From an uncultured Chlorobiales bacterium (GTDB lineage Bacteria > Bacteroidota > Chlorobiia > Chlorobiales > Chlorobiaceae): a stretch of 64,000 bases of DNA. This document shows, piece after piece, positions 9,042 through 16,838 of this stretch. The notes under the pieces were generated by a model. It made no database searches, was not told the origin of the DNA, and was given only the letters and a program-made list of their open reading frames with translations. The translations under genes and the position numbers were made by a program. Location of the stretch: positions 1 through 64,000 of the forward strand of contig CAIYTH010000036.1 of the NCBI GenBank assembly GCA_903929135.1, given 5' to 3'. Position 1 is the first letter of the stretch. Every line of letters starts with the position of its first letter.

Positions 9042-10007
9042 ATGCGTATTCTTGCATTGCACGGTTCGAAGATATGCGGCTATCGAAGCGGCAAGCAGGA
9101 GGATTTCCCGCCACTCCCTTCGGCGGTTACCGTGGGTTCCTACGACGGGCTGCATGTTGGCCACCGGAAAATCATCGACGCCATGATCGTCAGGGCCGGG
9201 GAAAAGAGCCTGAGGAGCGTGGTCGTCACGTTCGAACCCCATCCCCGCCTTGTGCTCGACAGGACATCGTCATGTCCTGTCAGCCTGTTGACCACCCTCG
9301 AGGAGAAGATCAGCCACCTGGAGTCCATGGGCGTCGACCTGCTGCTCGTCGTCCGTTTCGACCGCGAGTTTGCCGACAGGAGTTCCGAATCGTTTATCCG
9401 CGAGGTGCTGGTCGGCCTTCTCTGCTCAGCTCATGTCGTCGTCGGCTACGACCACGGTTTCGGCCACGACCGGAGCGGCAGCGGCGTTACCCTGCAGGCG
9501 CTCGGCGCCGAATGCGGTTTTGACGTCGATGTGGTCGAGGAGGTGCTCGTCGGCGATGAGCCCGTTTCGAGCACCCGCATAAGGAAGCTGCTTCTGGAAG
9601 GAGGTGTACGTGAGGCCAATGCCTGCCTCGGAGCCCCCTACCTGGTCAGCGGAACGGTCGTCGACGGCCAGAAGCGTGGACGCCGGATCGGGTTTCCCAC
9701 GGTAAACCTCCGCCCTGCAGAGCCCTGCAAGCTCATACCCGCTCACGGCGTTTACGTTGCCAGGACCTCCATCGACGGCAAAGCCTGGCCGGCAATGATG
9801 AACATCGGTGTACGGCCTACCGTCTCGGATGACGAAACCGTGACGGTCGAAGCCCACATCCTGGGTTTCACGGGAGATCTTTACGGACGCGAGATGATGT
9901 TCAGCATGCTGGAGTATGTCAGGGAAGAGCGGCGGTTCGGTTCCATCGGAGAACTGCAGGAGCAGCTTGAACGGGATAAAAAAATGGTGGAGTTGTATCG
10001 GGAATAA
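9042..10007 (+). CDS. ribF: Bifunctional riboflavin kinase/FAD synthetase
   Basis: Makes FMN and FAD from riboflavin in two ATP-dependent steps. The N-terminal FAD synthetase (nucleotidyltransferase) domain has the VGSYDGLHVGHRKII motif and, further on, VGYDHGFGHDRSGS and SSTRIRKLL. The C-terminal riboflavin kinase domain has the GxxxGRRIGFPTVNL signature and the GVYVARTSIDG strand. I prefer ATG 9042 (321 residues), with GAGG 5 nt upstream, to an ATG at 9006 that would overlap truB. There is no FMN riboswitch-like leader; expression presumably follows the truB operon. Confidence 0.95.
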   Translation: MRILALHGSKICGYRSGKQEDFPPLPSAVTVGSYDGLHVGHRKIIDAMIVRAGEKSLRSVVVTFEPHPRLVLDRTSSCPVSLLTTLEEKISHLESMGVDLLLVVRFDREFADRSSESFIREVLVGLLCSAHVVVGYDHGFGHDRSGSGVTLQALGAECGFDVDVVEEVLVGDEPVSSTRIRKLLLEGGVREANACLGAPYLVSGTVVDGQKRGRRIGFPTVNLRPAEPCKLIPAHGVYVARTSIDGKAWPAMMNIGVRPTVSDDETVTVEAHILGFTGDLYGREMMFSMLEYVREERRFGSIGELQEQLERDKKMVELYRE

Positions 10008-10066
10008 TATTATATTGCAGGTCACTTTGTTTCGTACGTATTTTTAACGTTTTCTAACATACAATC

Positions 10067-10336
10067 ATGGGTCTGACAAAAGAACACAAAACAGAGATTA
10101 TCGGAAAGTTTGGTGATTCTGCGACGGATACCGGAAAAGCGGAAGTGCAGGTTGCCCTGTTCAGCCGCAGGATCACAGATCTTACCGGTCATCTCCAGCA
10201 GCATCCGAAGGACAAGCACTCGCGTCGCGGGCTGATGATGCTGGTCGGTAAGCGCAAGAGCGTCCTGAACTACCTCAAGAAAGTCGATATCGAGCGTTAC
10301 CGCAAGGTTCTTGCCGATCTCGATCTTCGCAAGTAA
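10067..10336 (+). CDS. rpsO: 30S ribosomal protein S15
   Basis: The 89-residue primary rRNA-binding protein of the 30S platform. The sequence is full length and shows the family core DTGKAEVQVALFSRRI, LTGHLQQHPKDKHSRRGLMMLVGKRK and LNYLKK. It follows ribF after 59 bp of AT-rich DNA that could hold its own weak promoter (TTGCAG at 10015, TATTTT at 10039), and is closed by a strong hairpin at 10344-10401. Confidence 0.97.
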   Translation: MGLTKEHKTEIIGKFGDSATDTGKAEVQVALFSRRITDLTGHLQQHPKDKHSRRGLMMLVGKRKSVLNYLKKVDIERYRKVLADLDLRK

Positions 10337-10343
10337 GCGAACA

Positions 10344-10401
10344 AAAACGGCGGCATTGTAGCCGGAGGCCAGCGGGGGGCATGCCCCGCGGCCGTTTTTT
10401 T
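10344..10401 (+). terminator. Intrinsic terminator after rpsO
   Basis: An outer stem AAAACGGC / GCCGTTTT (10344-10351 and 10391-10398) encloses an inner hairpin GCGGGG...CCCCGC (10372-10377 and 10384-10389) and runs into seven Ts. It marks the end of the rimP-to-rpsO operon. Confidence 0.85.
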
Positions 10402-10426
10402 CAATGAATGTAACAGGGGTGGAAGT

Positions 10427-11314
10427 ATGTTGGAAAGCATGACCGGTTATGGCAGCGCCGAGCGTATAGAAAGCGGCATCAGGGTGCTTGTCGAATTGCG
10501 GTCCGTCAACAATCGATTCGCCGAAATCAGCGTCAAGCTCCCACGGCAGTTGCTCTCCTTCGAACTGGAGGTGAGGGAACTGGTCCGCACCAATTTCCAG
10601 AGAGGCAAGATTTCCGCATTCGTCCAGCTGCAGCTCGAGGAGGCGGAGCAGCTTCCCTTGACGGTCAACCACGCCAAGGTGAGCGGCTACAAGGCGCTGC
10701 TCGATGCAGTCCGCCATGAAGCCGGCATCGAAGCCCCCGTGACGCTTGACCATCTTCTTCGCTTTTCGGAGATTTTCGAAACCGACCACTCGATCCTCGA
10801 GCGTCCTGAAGAGATCTGGCCCATCGCGCGCCAGTCGCTTCTTGATGCCATCGAAAGCCTCAAGGAGATGCGCAGGAAGGAGGGTGAGGAACTGGCCGGT
10901 GATTTCACTGCGAGGATCACTGAAATCGAGGAGACCCTCAGTGTCATCAAGACGATCGCTTCGGACAACCTGGAGACGATCCGCAAGCGGTTGTCGGGCA
11001 AGATATCGGCGATTGCAGGGCGTGACGTCGAGTACAGCAAGGACCGGCTCGAAATGGAGCTCGTCATGGCGGCCGAGCGGCTCGACATTACCGAAGAGTG
11101 CATCCGGTTCAACAGCCACAACAAGTTTTTCATCGAGGAACTGAACAACAGCGCGAGCGGTTCTGGCAGGAAGCTCAATTTCCTCCTGCAGGAGCAGCTT
11201 CGCGAAGCCAATACCATCGCCTCCAAGTCCCAGAACGCCGATATTTCCCAGAAGGTGGTCCACATCAAGGAGGAGCTTGAAAAGGTCCGGGAACAGCTGC
11301 AAAACATCGAATAG
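10427..11314 (+). CDS. yicC: YicC family endoribonuclease
   Basis: A 295-residue YicC-family protein. It begins with the hallmark MTGYGSAE near the N-terminus (after MLES), followed by VELRSVNNRFAEISVKLP, and ends with the conserved SHNKFFIEEL...GRKLNFLLQEQLREANTIASKSQNADIS block of the DUF1732 C-terminal domain. Members are reported to be endoribonucleases involved in RNA turnover and stress survival. It is 5 bp upstream of gmk, a pairing conserved in many bacteria. Confidence 0.9.
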   Translation: MLESMTGYGSAERIESGIRVLVELRSVNNRFAEISVKLPRQLLSFELEVRELVRTNFQRGKISAFVQLQLEEAEQLPLTVNHAKVSGYKALLDAVRHEAGIEAPVTLDHLLRFSEIFETDHSILERPEEIWPIARQSLLDAIESLKEMRRKEGEELAGDFTARITEIEETLSVIKTIASDNLETIRKRLSGKISAIAGRDVEYSKDRLEMELVMAAERLDITEECIRFNSHNKFFIEELNNSASGSGRKLNFLLQEQLREANTIASKSQNADISQKVVHIKEELEKVREQLQNIE

Positions 11315-11319
11315 GTTCA

Positions 11320-11907
11320 ATGGCTGTCGAGTGCGTTTCTAACAGGGGAAGGCTGGTCGTTTTCTCCGCTCCGTCAGGGACCGGAAAATCGACGGTGGCA
11401 AGGATGGTAAGGGAGCGGATCGTCGATCTCGGGTTTTCGGTTTCTGCGACGACGCGTGCCATGCGGTCCGGCGAGCAGGACGGAGTCGATTACCATTTTC
11501 TGAGTCGGGAAACCTTCGAGCAGAAAATTCTTGAAGGCGGGTTTATCGAGCATGAGTTCTTTTTCGGCAACTTCTACGGGACACTGCTCGACAAGACCAT
11601 GGAGGTTGTCGATTCAGGAAAGAACCTGCTGCTCGACCTGGATGTGAAGGGCGCCCTGAACCTCAAGAAACTTTTCGGCGACCAGGCACTGCTGGTTTTT
11701 CTCAAACCCCCGAGCCTTGAGGTGCTGGCAAGCAGGCTGGAGGGCCGGAGCAGTGAAGGCCCGGAAGCACTCAGGATACGTCTTGAGCGTGCTGCAATGG
11801 AACTCTCCCTTGCCGACAGGTTCGATTACGTCGTGGTCAACGATGACCTGGAAGAGACGGTCGAAGCCGTAACGGCAAGGATCAGTCAATTTCTCTCACA
11901 ATCATAA
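11320..11907 (+). CDS. gmk: Guanylate kinase
   Basis: Phosphorylates GMP to GDP using ATP. P-loop SAPSGTGKST at residues 16-25; GMP-binding segment with SATTRAMRSGEQDGVDYHF and the IEHEFFFGNFYGT lid region. The 195-residue length is typical. It is translationally close to yicC (5 bp) and to rpoZ (12 bp), forming a yicC-gmk-rpoZ unit. Confidence 0.96.
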   Translation: MAVECVSNRGRLVVFSAPSGTGKSTVARMVRERIVDLGFSVSATTRAMRSGEQDGVDYHFLSRETFEQKILEGGFIEHEFFFGNFYGTLLDKTMEVVDSGKNLLLDLDVKGALNLKKLFGDQALLVFLKPPSLEVLASRLEGRSSEGPEALRIRLERAAMELSLADRFDYVVVNDDLEETVEAVTARISQFLSQS

Positions 11908-11919
11908 TGCATAGTTGAT

Positions 11920-12273
11920 ATGTCGGTGAAACCAGTCGATCTGAACATGCTGAGAAGCACGCATGCCAACCTCTACGAAACCGTCGTGGCGATTTCCAAG
12001 AAAGCTCGCGAGATTCACGAGGAAGAGCGTGCAGAACTCGAGGAGAGGCTTCTGCCTTACAAGGAGATGATCAGGAATCCGACCTCGGAGTCCGAGTCGG
12101 AGAAGGTTTTCCCTGAGCAGATCGCCATCAGCGTCGAGTTCGAGGTCCGTGACAAACCTGCCCTGCAGGCTGTCGCGCAGTATTTTGACGAGAAGTACGA
12201 TTATATTCTGGAAAAGCACTCCGAAACAAAGACAGCAGATTCTGAAGAAGATGATGAAACTGACGGGGATTAA
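11920..12273 (+). CDS. rpoZ: RNA polymerase omega subunit
   Basis: A 117-residue omega-like protein. The core NLYETVVAISKKAREIHEE matches the omega helix that wraps the beta-prime C-terminus and aids RNA polymerase assembly. The C-terminal half is divergent and ends in a very acidic tail ([11 protein letters not shown]), as in the Bacteroidota/Chlorobiota forms. Position directly after gmk is the common place for rpoZ and supports the call. The end overlaps the next gene by 23 bp. Confidence 0.85.
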   Translation: MSVKPVDLNMLRSTHANLYETVVAISKKAREIHEEERAELEERLLPYKEMIRNPTSESESEKVFPEQIAISVEFEVRDKPALQAVAQYFDEKYDYILEKHSETKTADSEEDDETDGD

Positions 12274-12748
12274 CCAGATCACGCTTCGAGTCAACGATGT
12301 TCGTCTGGCCGAAGATTTCTATGCAGGCATCCTGGGCTTTCGGGTCGATCACCGGGCCGGAGCGAACATTTCCTACCTGCGCATCAATTCCGATCTTCTC
12401 GTACTCGTCAAAGCTGAAACCCCAGGTTCGGCCGACGCGAGGGACATCAGGGTCGACCATTTCGGATTCAGGCTCTCATCTGACGAAGAAGTCGACAGAT
12501 CGGCCATATACCTCAGCGACCGGGGGGTTCATCTCCTGACTCAGCCGGCGCATCGCCGCGAAGGTCGCGCCTTTTTCGTGATGGATCCCGACGGCAACCT
12601 CATCGAGTTCTATTCGATGCATTCCGAAGGCCTGCAGGAAGGTCCGGGACACCTCGACACCCGCTCTGCAAGCGAAATCGCTACCGACTCACGCAAGGAA
12701 GCATCAGCCGAAGGCGATGCCAAAAAAACAAGGCGCTCCCGCAAATAG
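12251..12748 (+). CDS. VOC (glyoxalase/bleomycin-resistance fold) protein
   Basis: A vicinal-oxygen-chelate fold protein. [25 protein letters not shown] is the first beta-alpha-beta module; DHFGFRL and [15 protein letters not shown] supply the usual metal-ligand positions (His and Glu). Such proteins act as lyases, dioxygenases or resistance proteins; the substrate here cannot be inferred. I start at ATG 12251, which overlaps the rpoZ end and has GAAGAAG before it, because the upstream in-frame extension does not resemble the family. The C-terminus is a charged tail rich in Lys/Arg/Glu. Confidence 0.7.
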   Translation: MMKLTGINQITLRVNDVRLAEDFYAGILGFRVDHRAGANISYLRINSDLLVLVKAETPGSADARDIRVDHFGFRLSSDEEVDRSAIYLSDRGVHLLTQPAHRREGRAFFVMDPDGNLIEFYSMHSEGLQEGPGHLDTRSASEIATDSRKEASAEGDAKKTRRSRK

Positions 12749-12779
12749 CGCTGTTTCCAACGTTCGAAGGAATCCGTCC

Positions 12780-13952
12780 ATGAATATCGGCGTGCTGACA
12801 GGCGGAGGCGATGCGCCCGGCATCAATGCATGCATCAAGACCATCGTCACGATCGGTGCCGAAGAGGGTTACCGCGTCACGGGCATACGCCGTGGCTGGA
12901 ACGGCCTGCTTGCATTCAACCCTGCAGATCCGGAAAGCCGCGAAGAGCATGTGCTCGATCTCGACAGGGAGCTTGTCCGCAAGATCGACCGGACAGGCGG
13001 TACGCTTCTGCATACCAGCCGCATTCATCCCGGCAACCTCCTGAAAAACGAGATTCCGCCGTTCCTTCGTGACTCTTCGACCATCAAGCGGGCCGGCCTG
13101 CATCATTCCGCTAATTTTGACCTTACCGACCAGATACTCAGGAGCATCGAGGAGCTTGAGATCGATGTGATCATCGTCATCGGGGGCGACGACACCATTG
13201 CCTATGCCCAGCATCTTGCCGGGCGTGGCGTGAGGGTGATTGCCGTACCGAAGACGATGGACAACGACGTGTACGGGTCCGACTACTGCATCGGTTTCGG
13301 TACGGCGGTCACCAGGAGCGTTCAGTACATCCATCAGCTACGCACCAGCTCCGGCTCCCATGAACGGATCACCATCGTCGAGCTGTTCGGCCGCAGCACC
13401 GGCGAAACCTGCCTGATCAGCTCCTACCTTGCCGGTGTGGACCGTGCGCTCATTCCCGAGGTGCCGTTCGATCCTGAAACGCTTGCCGAATACGTCCTCG
13501 GGGACAAGGCCGGCAATGCGAGCCGTTATGTGATGGTGGCCATCAGCGAGGGGGCAAGAATGGTCGGGAGCAAGATGATCGAATACTGCGGGCACCGGTA
13601 TGACGAGAACGGTACGCAGCCTGCAGGTATCGGGCAGATCACCAGGGAGACCATCGCCATGCTGACCGGCCAGGATGTGATCTGCCAGCCTCTCGGCTAC
13701 CTGATGCGATCCGGTATTCCGGATGCACTCGACCTGATGGTGGGCTTCAATTTCGCCCAGCTCGCGGTCGAACTGATCAAAAAAAGGGTTGATGGCGTCA
13801 TGGTCGCCCTGCAGCACGGCATCTACACCTACCTGCCGCTCGAAGAGGTTTCCGGCAACAGCAAGCAGGTCGATCTCAGGGAGCTTTACGACACCGCGCA
13901 TTATCGCCCGAAGATGAGGAGTGTGCTGGGCAAGCCGATGTTCCTGTACTAG
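12780..13952 (+). CDS. pfk: 6-phosphofructokinase, PPi-dependent signature
   Basis: Phosphorylates fructose 6-phosphate in glycolysis. The N-terminal [17 protein letters not shown] is the phosphate-donor site. The two donor-specificity positions read GGDDT (135-139) and PKTMDND (157-163); ATP enzymes normally have GGDGS and PGTIDND, so the sequence argues for a pyrophosphate-dependent and probably reversible enzyme. 390 residues, longer than classic ATP-PFK. ATG 12780 has GAAGGA 8 nt upstream. The TAG stop at 13950-13952 is followed with no gap by a 141-bp palindromic repeat. Confidence 0.88.
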   Translation: MNIGVLTGGGDAPGINACIKTIVTIGAEEGYRVTGIRRGWNGLLAFNPADPESREEHVLDLDRELVRKIDRTGGTLLHTSRIHPGNLLKNEIPPFLRDSSTIKRAGLHHSANFDLTDQILRSIEELEIDVIIVIGGDDTIAYAQHLAGRGVRVIAVPKTMDNDVYGSDYCIGFGTAVTRSVQYIHQLRTSSGSHERITIVELFGRSTGETCLISSYLAGVDRALIPEVPFDPETLAEYVLGDKAGNASRYVMVAISEGARMVGSKMIEYCGHRYDENGTQPAGIGQITRETIAMLTGQDVICQPLGYLMRSGIPDALDLMVGFNFAQLAVELIKKRVDGVMVALQHGIYTYLPLEEVSGNSKQVDLRELYDTAHYRPKMRSVLGKPMFLY

Positions 13953-14093
13953 CGGCAGCGCCTCGATCTGCTGCGCAACCGGAGAGCTTCGTTGTGAGGT
14001 GCTCGAAATCCTCATGTACTGGGTGTACACTCCGGTTTCTGCGCTCCATCCGCCTTGTTCTCCGGCTGCCCGCGACGATCGGAGACGTTGCCG
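13953..14093 (+). repeat. 140-bp imperfect palindrome, copy A (after pfk)
   Basis: Begins at the base after the pfk stop codon. Outer arms CGGCAGCG...CGTTGCCG pair with one mismatch and continue inward with a bulge (CTCGATC opposite GATCGGAG). A second stem pairs CCGGA (13979-13983) with TCCGG (14061-14065). The central core GTGCTCGAAATCCTCATGTACT...GTGTACA is nearly identical to copies at 21592-21731 and 50300-50440. TTTTCC follows the closing arm. Confidence 0.8.
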
Positions 14094-14192
14094 TTTTCCG
14101 TTCCTCTCCCCAGGTTGAAACCCGGAGCAATCGAAGAAAAATGGGCTGTGTCAGGAGCATGTTTTTCAACATGTATTCGACCGCTCTTTTCT

Positions 14193-14315
14193 TGTCATCC
14201 TGAGTGAAACGAAGGATCCAGCACGTTCCGGGATCAGATCTCATCAGTTAAAAAATAAGAATATACGAGACCACGGATGGATTTTTCACCCGACTTCGCC
14301 GGGTTCAGAATGACA
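14193..14315. repeat. TGTCATNCTGA dispersed palindrome, copy
   Basis: Bounded by TGTCATCCTGA and TCAGAATGACA, which are mutually complementary, with inner GAAACGAAGGATCC and CCCGACTTCGCCGGG hairpins. Same family as 33-106, 223-296 and 30661-30782. Together with copy A and the terminator at 14345-14392 it fills the gap between pfk and the glmU-like gene; I see no gene here. Confidence 0.75.
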
Positions 14316-14344
14316 GAGAAGAGATCAGCGAAAAAGTATGACCA

Positions 14345-14392
14345 AAAGAAAAGGCTGTCTCAGAAGCAAATCCGAGGCAGCCTTTTCTTTTG
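14345..14392. terminator. Bidirectional terminator hairpin (GGCTGTCTCAG type)
   Basis: GAAAAGGCTGTCTCAG pairs with CGAGGCAGCCTTTTC around a short loop, with T-rich flanks on both strands. It lies about 20 bp beyond the 3' end of the minus-strand glmU-like gene. An almost identical hairpin is at 30593-30636. Confidence 0.75.
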
Positions 14393-14410
14393 GTATGCCG
14401 GCTCGCTGTC

Positions 14411-15157
14411 TTACGATGCGTAGTGCTCGGTCTGGAGCAGCAGTTCCGCTTCCCTGAGCTGCTCGGGGGTGTTGATGCCACGGATCTCGTTGGGGTCGTC
14501 GACCTTGAAAGCGCAGACCTTCAGTCCCTTGCCGAAGCAGATGCCGAAGACGTCGGTGAGGTAGTACTCCTGCTGTGCATTGGTGTTGGTGATGCCCTTG
14601 AGCGCCGCGAAAAGTTCGCGAGCGTCGAATACGTAGACCCCCGAATTGATTTCAGTGACGGCCTTTTCAGCATCGGATGCGTCCTTCTGCTCGACGATCC
14701 TGAGCACCTCATCTCCGCCATGGTTCCTGATGACCCTTCCGTAGCCGGTAGGGTCGGCCATATCGGCGGTCAGCACGGTGGCAACAGCATGGTGCGAGCG
14801 ATGAAACGCGAGCAGCCCCTTGAGGGTCCTGGTGGTGAAGAGCGGGGCATCTCCGGAGAGGATGATCACCTCACCTTCGAACCTCTTCAGCAGCGGCTCG
14901 GTCTGCATGACAGCATGACCGGTTCCAAGTTGCGGCTGCTGGAGTGCGTATGAGACGGGGAATCGTCCGGTCGCCTGGCGCACCAGCTCAGCCTGGTGCC
15001 CTATGACCAGGACTATCGCCTCAGGTTCGAGCGACAGCGATTTTTCAATGACATATTCGACCACAGGCCTGTCGTTTGCAGGATGAAGCACTTTCGGAAG
15101 GTCCGATTTCATCCGGGTGCCTTTGCCCGCTGCCATGATAACTACTGCAAGACTCAT
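14411..15157 (-). CDS. glmU: UDP-GlcNAc pyrophosphorylase, GlmU N-domain only
   Basis: A sugar-phosphate nucleotidyltransferase with the GlmU signature AAGKGTRMKSDLPKVLHP at the N-terminus, followed by QLGTGHAV, LSGDAPL and the EINSGVYVFD strand. The likely reaction is UTP + GlcNAc-1-P to UDP-GlcNAc, feeding peptidoglycan and lipid A. It is only 248 residues, so the whole left-handed beta-helix acetyltransferase domain of standard GlmU (about 450 residues) is absent; another gene must acetylate GlcN-1-P. The stop is clean and there is no sign of a decayed downstream half. panD lies upstream on the same strand. Confidence 0.85.
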   Translation of the reverse strand: MSLAVVIMAAGKGTRMKSDLPKVLHPANDRPVVEYVIEKSLSLEPEAIVLVIGHQAELVRQATGRFPVSYALQQPQLGTGHAVMQTEPLLKRFEGEVIILSGDAPLFTTRTLKGLLAFHRSHHAVATVLTADMADPTGYGRVIRNHGGDEVLRIVEQKDASDAEKAVTEINSGVYVFDARELFAALKGITNTNAQQEYYLTDVFGICFGKGLKVCAFKVDDPNEIRGINTPEQLREAELLLQTEHYAS

Positions 15158-15188
15158 GAATGTCTCTGTTTAACGGTGGATTGAGCCT

Positions 15189-15575
15189 TCAACCCAGATA
15201 TTCGTTCTCTTCGCCAACGCGGTGCCGCCGCTTCGGATTGTTCATCCTGTCCACGATCAACACCATGGGTTTCCAGGCCTTCGCTTCTTCGCGCTCCATT
15301 TCGGCGAAGGTCATGATGATGATCTCGTCGCCCGGCAGTGCGCATCGGGCCGCAGCTCCGTTCAACTGGATTTCACGGAGGCCGTGGGTTCCCTCGATGA
15401 TATAGGTCTCAAAGCGTTCGCCGTTGTTGTTGTTGACGACCAGCACCTTTTCGTTGGCGATCATCTCCACCATGTCAAGCAACTCCTTGTCAATGGTGAT
15501 ACTACCCTCGTATTCGAGGTCACCGCTGGTGACGATGGCGTTGTGGATCTTCGATTTGAGCATGTGCAGTTTCAT
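15189..15575 (-). CDS. panD: Aspartate 1-decarboxylase
   Basis: Makes beta-alanine from aspartate for pantothenate and coenzyme A. A pyruvoyl enzyme made as a proenzyme cut between Gly24 and Ser25, visible here as YEGSI; the catalytic [18 protein letters not shown] block is also present. 128 residues, normal for the family. It lies 31 bp upstream of the glmU-like gene and 21 bp downstream of lptC on the minus strand, so likely part of one transcript. Confidence 0.95.
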   Translation of the reverse strand: MKLHMLKSKIHNAIVTSGDLEYEGSITIDKELLDMVEMIANEKVLVVNNNNGERFETYIIEGTHGLREIQLNGAAARCALPGDEIIIMTFAEMEREEAKAWKPMVLIVDRMNNPKRRHRVGEENEYLG

Positions 15576-15596
15576 ACTGATAGAAATAAATCGTTG

Positions 15597-16142
15597 TTAT
15601 TTTGAAACGGCTTCGCCGCTGGCCTTGAAAATTTTGTACCGTTTCATGCCGTCGTCGCTTTCGAAGCCATATCCCCGAATAGTCTGAGACGGTTTGGTGA
15701 TGGTGACGAATTTCTCCGACCTGAGCATCTGGTCGCTGCTGGTCCGGATGATATGTTCTGTGCTGACGGTCGTGCCGTCACCCGAGCGGATGAGTACCTT
15801 GTCGAATGCCTCGATGTCCTGGTTGTCGTGCAGGAGGCCCCGTCCTGCGGTCATGAGCGTCGGTGGTCCGCCTCTCCGGTCATAGAGCGTTACGGCGACT
15901 CCCCCGTCGATGACCAGCTCCTTTTTTTCACCCTGATGGTATTCGGCGGCATGTCCGGCCTTGATCAAGGCCTCCTGCCGTCCGGAATCCGAAATCGCAA
16001 CCCGGATATCCCAGCTTTCCTGCGCCGGCAGCTGCCGGACTGAAACGCCTGAAGCCGGTGCAGGGCGCCCCTTGCCAGGAGCGCCACAGCCGGCGGTACA
16101 CGAAAGTATGGCCAGAAGGATAACCGTTTTCAGATGAGGCAA
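15597..16142 (-). CDS. lptC: LptC-like lipopolysaccharide export lipoprotein
   Basis: Predicted 181-residue lipoprotein: hydrophobic signal KTVILLAILSCTAGC with the lipobox cysteine at Cys19. The rest resembles the LptC/OstA beta-jellyroll: VAISDSGRQEALIKAGHAAEY, a YDRRGGPPTLMTAGRGLLHDNQDI strand set and VLIRSGDGTTVSTEHI. LptC links the LptBFG transporter to the periplasmic LPS bridge. The only in-frame start near the signal is TTG 16142, which is unusual. It lies 13 bp after the skp-like gene. Identification rests on fold-like features and the skp/lpt context. Confidence 0.75.
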   Translation of the reverse strand: MPHLKTVILLAILSCTAGCGAPGKGRPAPASGVSVRQLPAQESWDIRVAISDSGRQEALIKAGHAAEYHQGEKKELVIDGGVAVTLYDRRGGPPTLMTAGRGLLHDNQDIEAFDKVLIRSGDGTTVSTEHIIRTSSDQMLRSEKFVTITKPSQTIRGYGFESDDGMKRYKIFKASGEAVSK

Positions 16143-16155
16143 GGCACAATGGTCA

Positions 16156-16683
16156 TTACTTGATGTTCAGCTGGTCCATGACCTTGAAGGTGATGTCATA
16201 TTCCGCATCACCGTAGACTCTTGCGCCTTTTTCGAAGATCAGGCTGTAACCATCTTTCTTGGAGATCGATTCGATGGCGGAGTCGATTTTCTGCCTGATG
16301 GGAGCGATAAGATCCTGCTCTTTCTTGGCCAGGGCATTCTGCCTCTCCGCGACGGTTTTTCTGAAGCTCTCTTCCTGGTCGCGCAGCGCTTTTTCTTTTG
16401 CAGGGTTCGGCTTGCCGGCTTTCTGGTATGCCTGGACAGCGCTCTGGAGGGCTGCCTGCTGCTTGCCGAGTTCGGTGTTTGTCTGGTTTCTCGCAGTCTG
16501 CAATGCCTGGTCGGCTGATTTGGTTTCAGGCATCTGCTGGAAGATCTTTCCGTAGTCGACCACTCCTATTTTCTGGGGTGAGCCTGAGGCCGCAAAAGCC
16601 CCGGGAATCGAAATCAGCATGCAGAGGGCAAGTGCCGGAACAATGCGCAGGGAAATCTTCTTAAATTTTTTCAGGTATGGCAT
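16156..16683 (-). CDS. skp: OmpH/Skp-family periplasmic chaperone
   Basis: A 175-residue Skp/OmpH-like protein: a signal peptide ending near GAFA (about residue 31), the strand KIGVVDYGKIFQQMPETKSAD, then a long alpha-helical hairpin rich in Lys, Gln and Glu (KEKALRDQEESFRKTVAERQNALAKKEQDLI), and a final strand pair ending in DITFKVMDQLNIK. Skp trimers carry unfolded outer-membrane proteins to the BAM complex. The bamA gene is in this window but in a different operon. Confidence 0.88.
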   Translation of the reverse strand: MPYLKKFKKISLRIVPALALCMLISIPGAFAASGSPQKIGVVDYGKIFQQMPETKSADQALQTARNQTNTELGKQQAALQSAVQAYQKAGKPNPAKEKALRDQEESFRKTVAERQNALAKKEQDLIAPIRQKIDSAIESISKKDGYSLIFEKGARVYGDAEYDITFKVMDQLNIK

Positions 16684-16744
16684 TGATTTGTCAGTTATGG
16701 TTGTAAGTGAAACTTCGTGGTCTGGTTAGTAAGCATACGTGAAC

Positions 16745-16772
16745 ATAATACCCTGCAAGGTAATAATTTCAC
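16745..16772 (-). promoter_or_regulatory. Candidate promoter for skp-lptC-panD-glmU
   Basis: On the minus strand GTGAAA (16767-16772) is followed after 16 bp by TATTAT (16745-16750), about 62 bp before the skp-like start. The -10 fits well and the -35 only moderately. Confidence 0.4.
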
Positions 16773-16838
16773 GGTAAAATAACTATGTCGGCAGAAAAAT
16801 GGCTGTCCCGAAACGACCTGTTTTCCTGTGGTTCCGGT

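Noticed and set aside
8975-9045. FMN riboswitch ahead of ribF
   Set aside because: There is no room between truB and ribF and no RFN-like conserved blocks.
13876-14244. Small open frames spanning the 140-bp palindromes (also near 21640 and 50300)
   Set aside because: Their translations come entirely from the repeat core, so similar peptides would be expected wherever the repeat occurs. Not genes.
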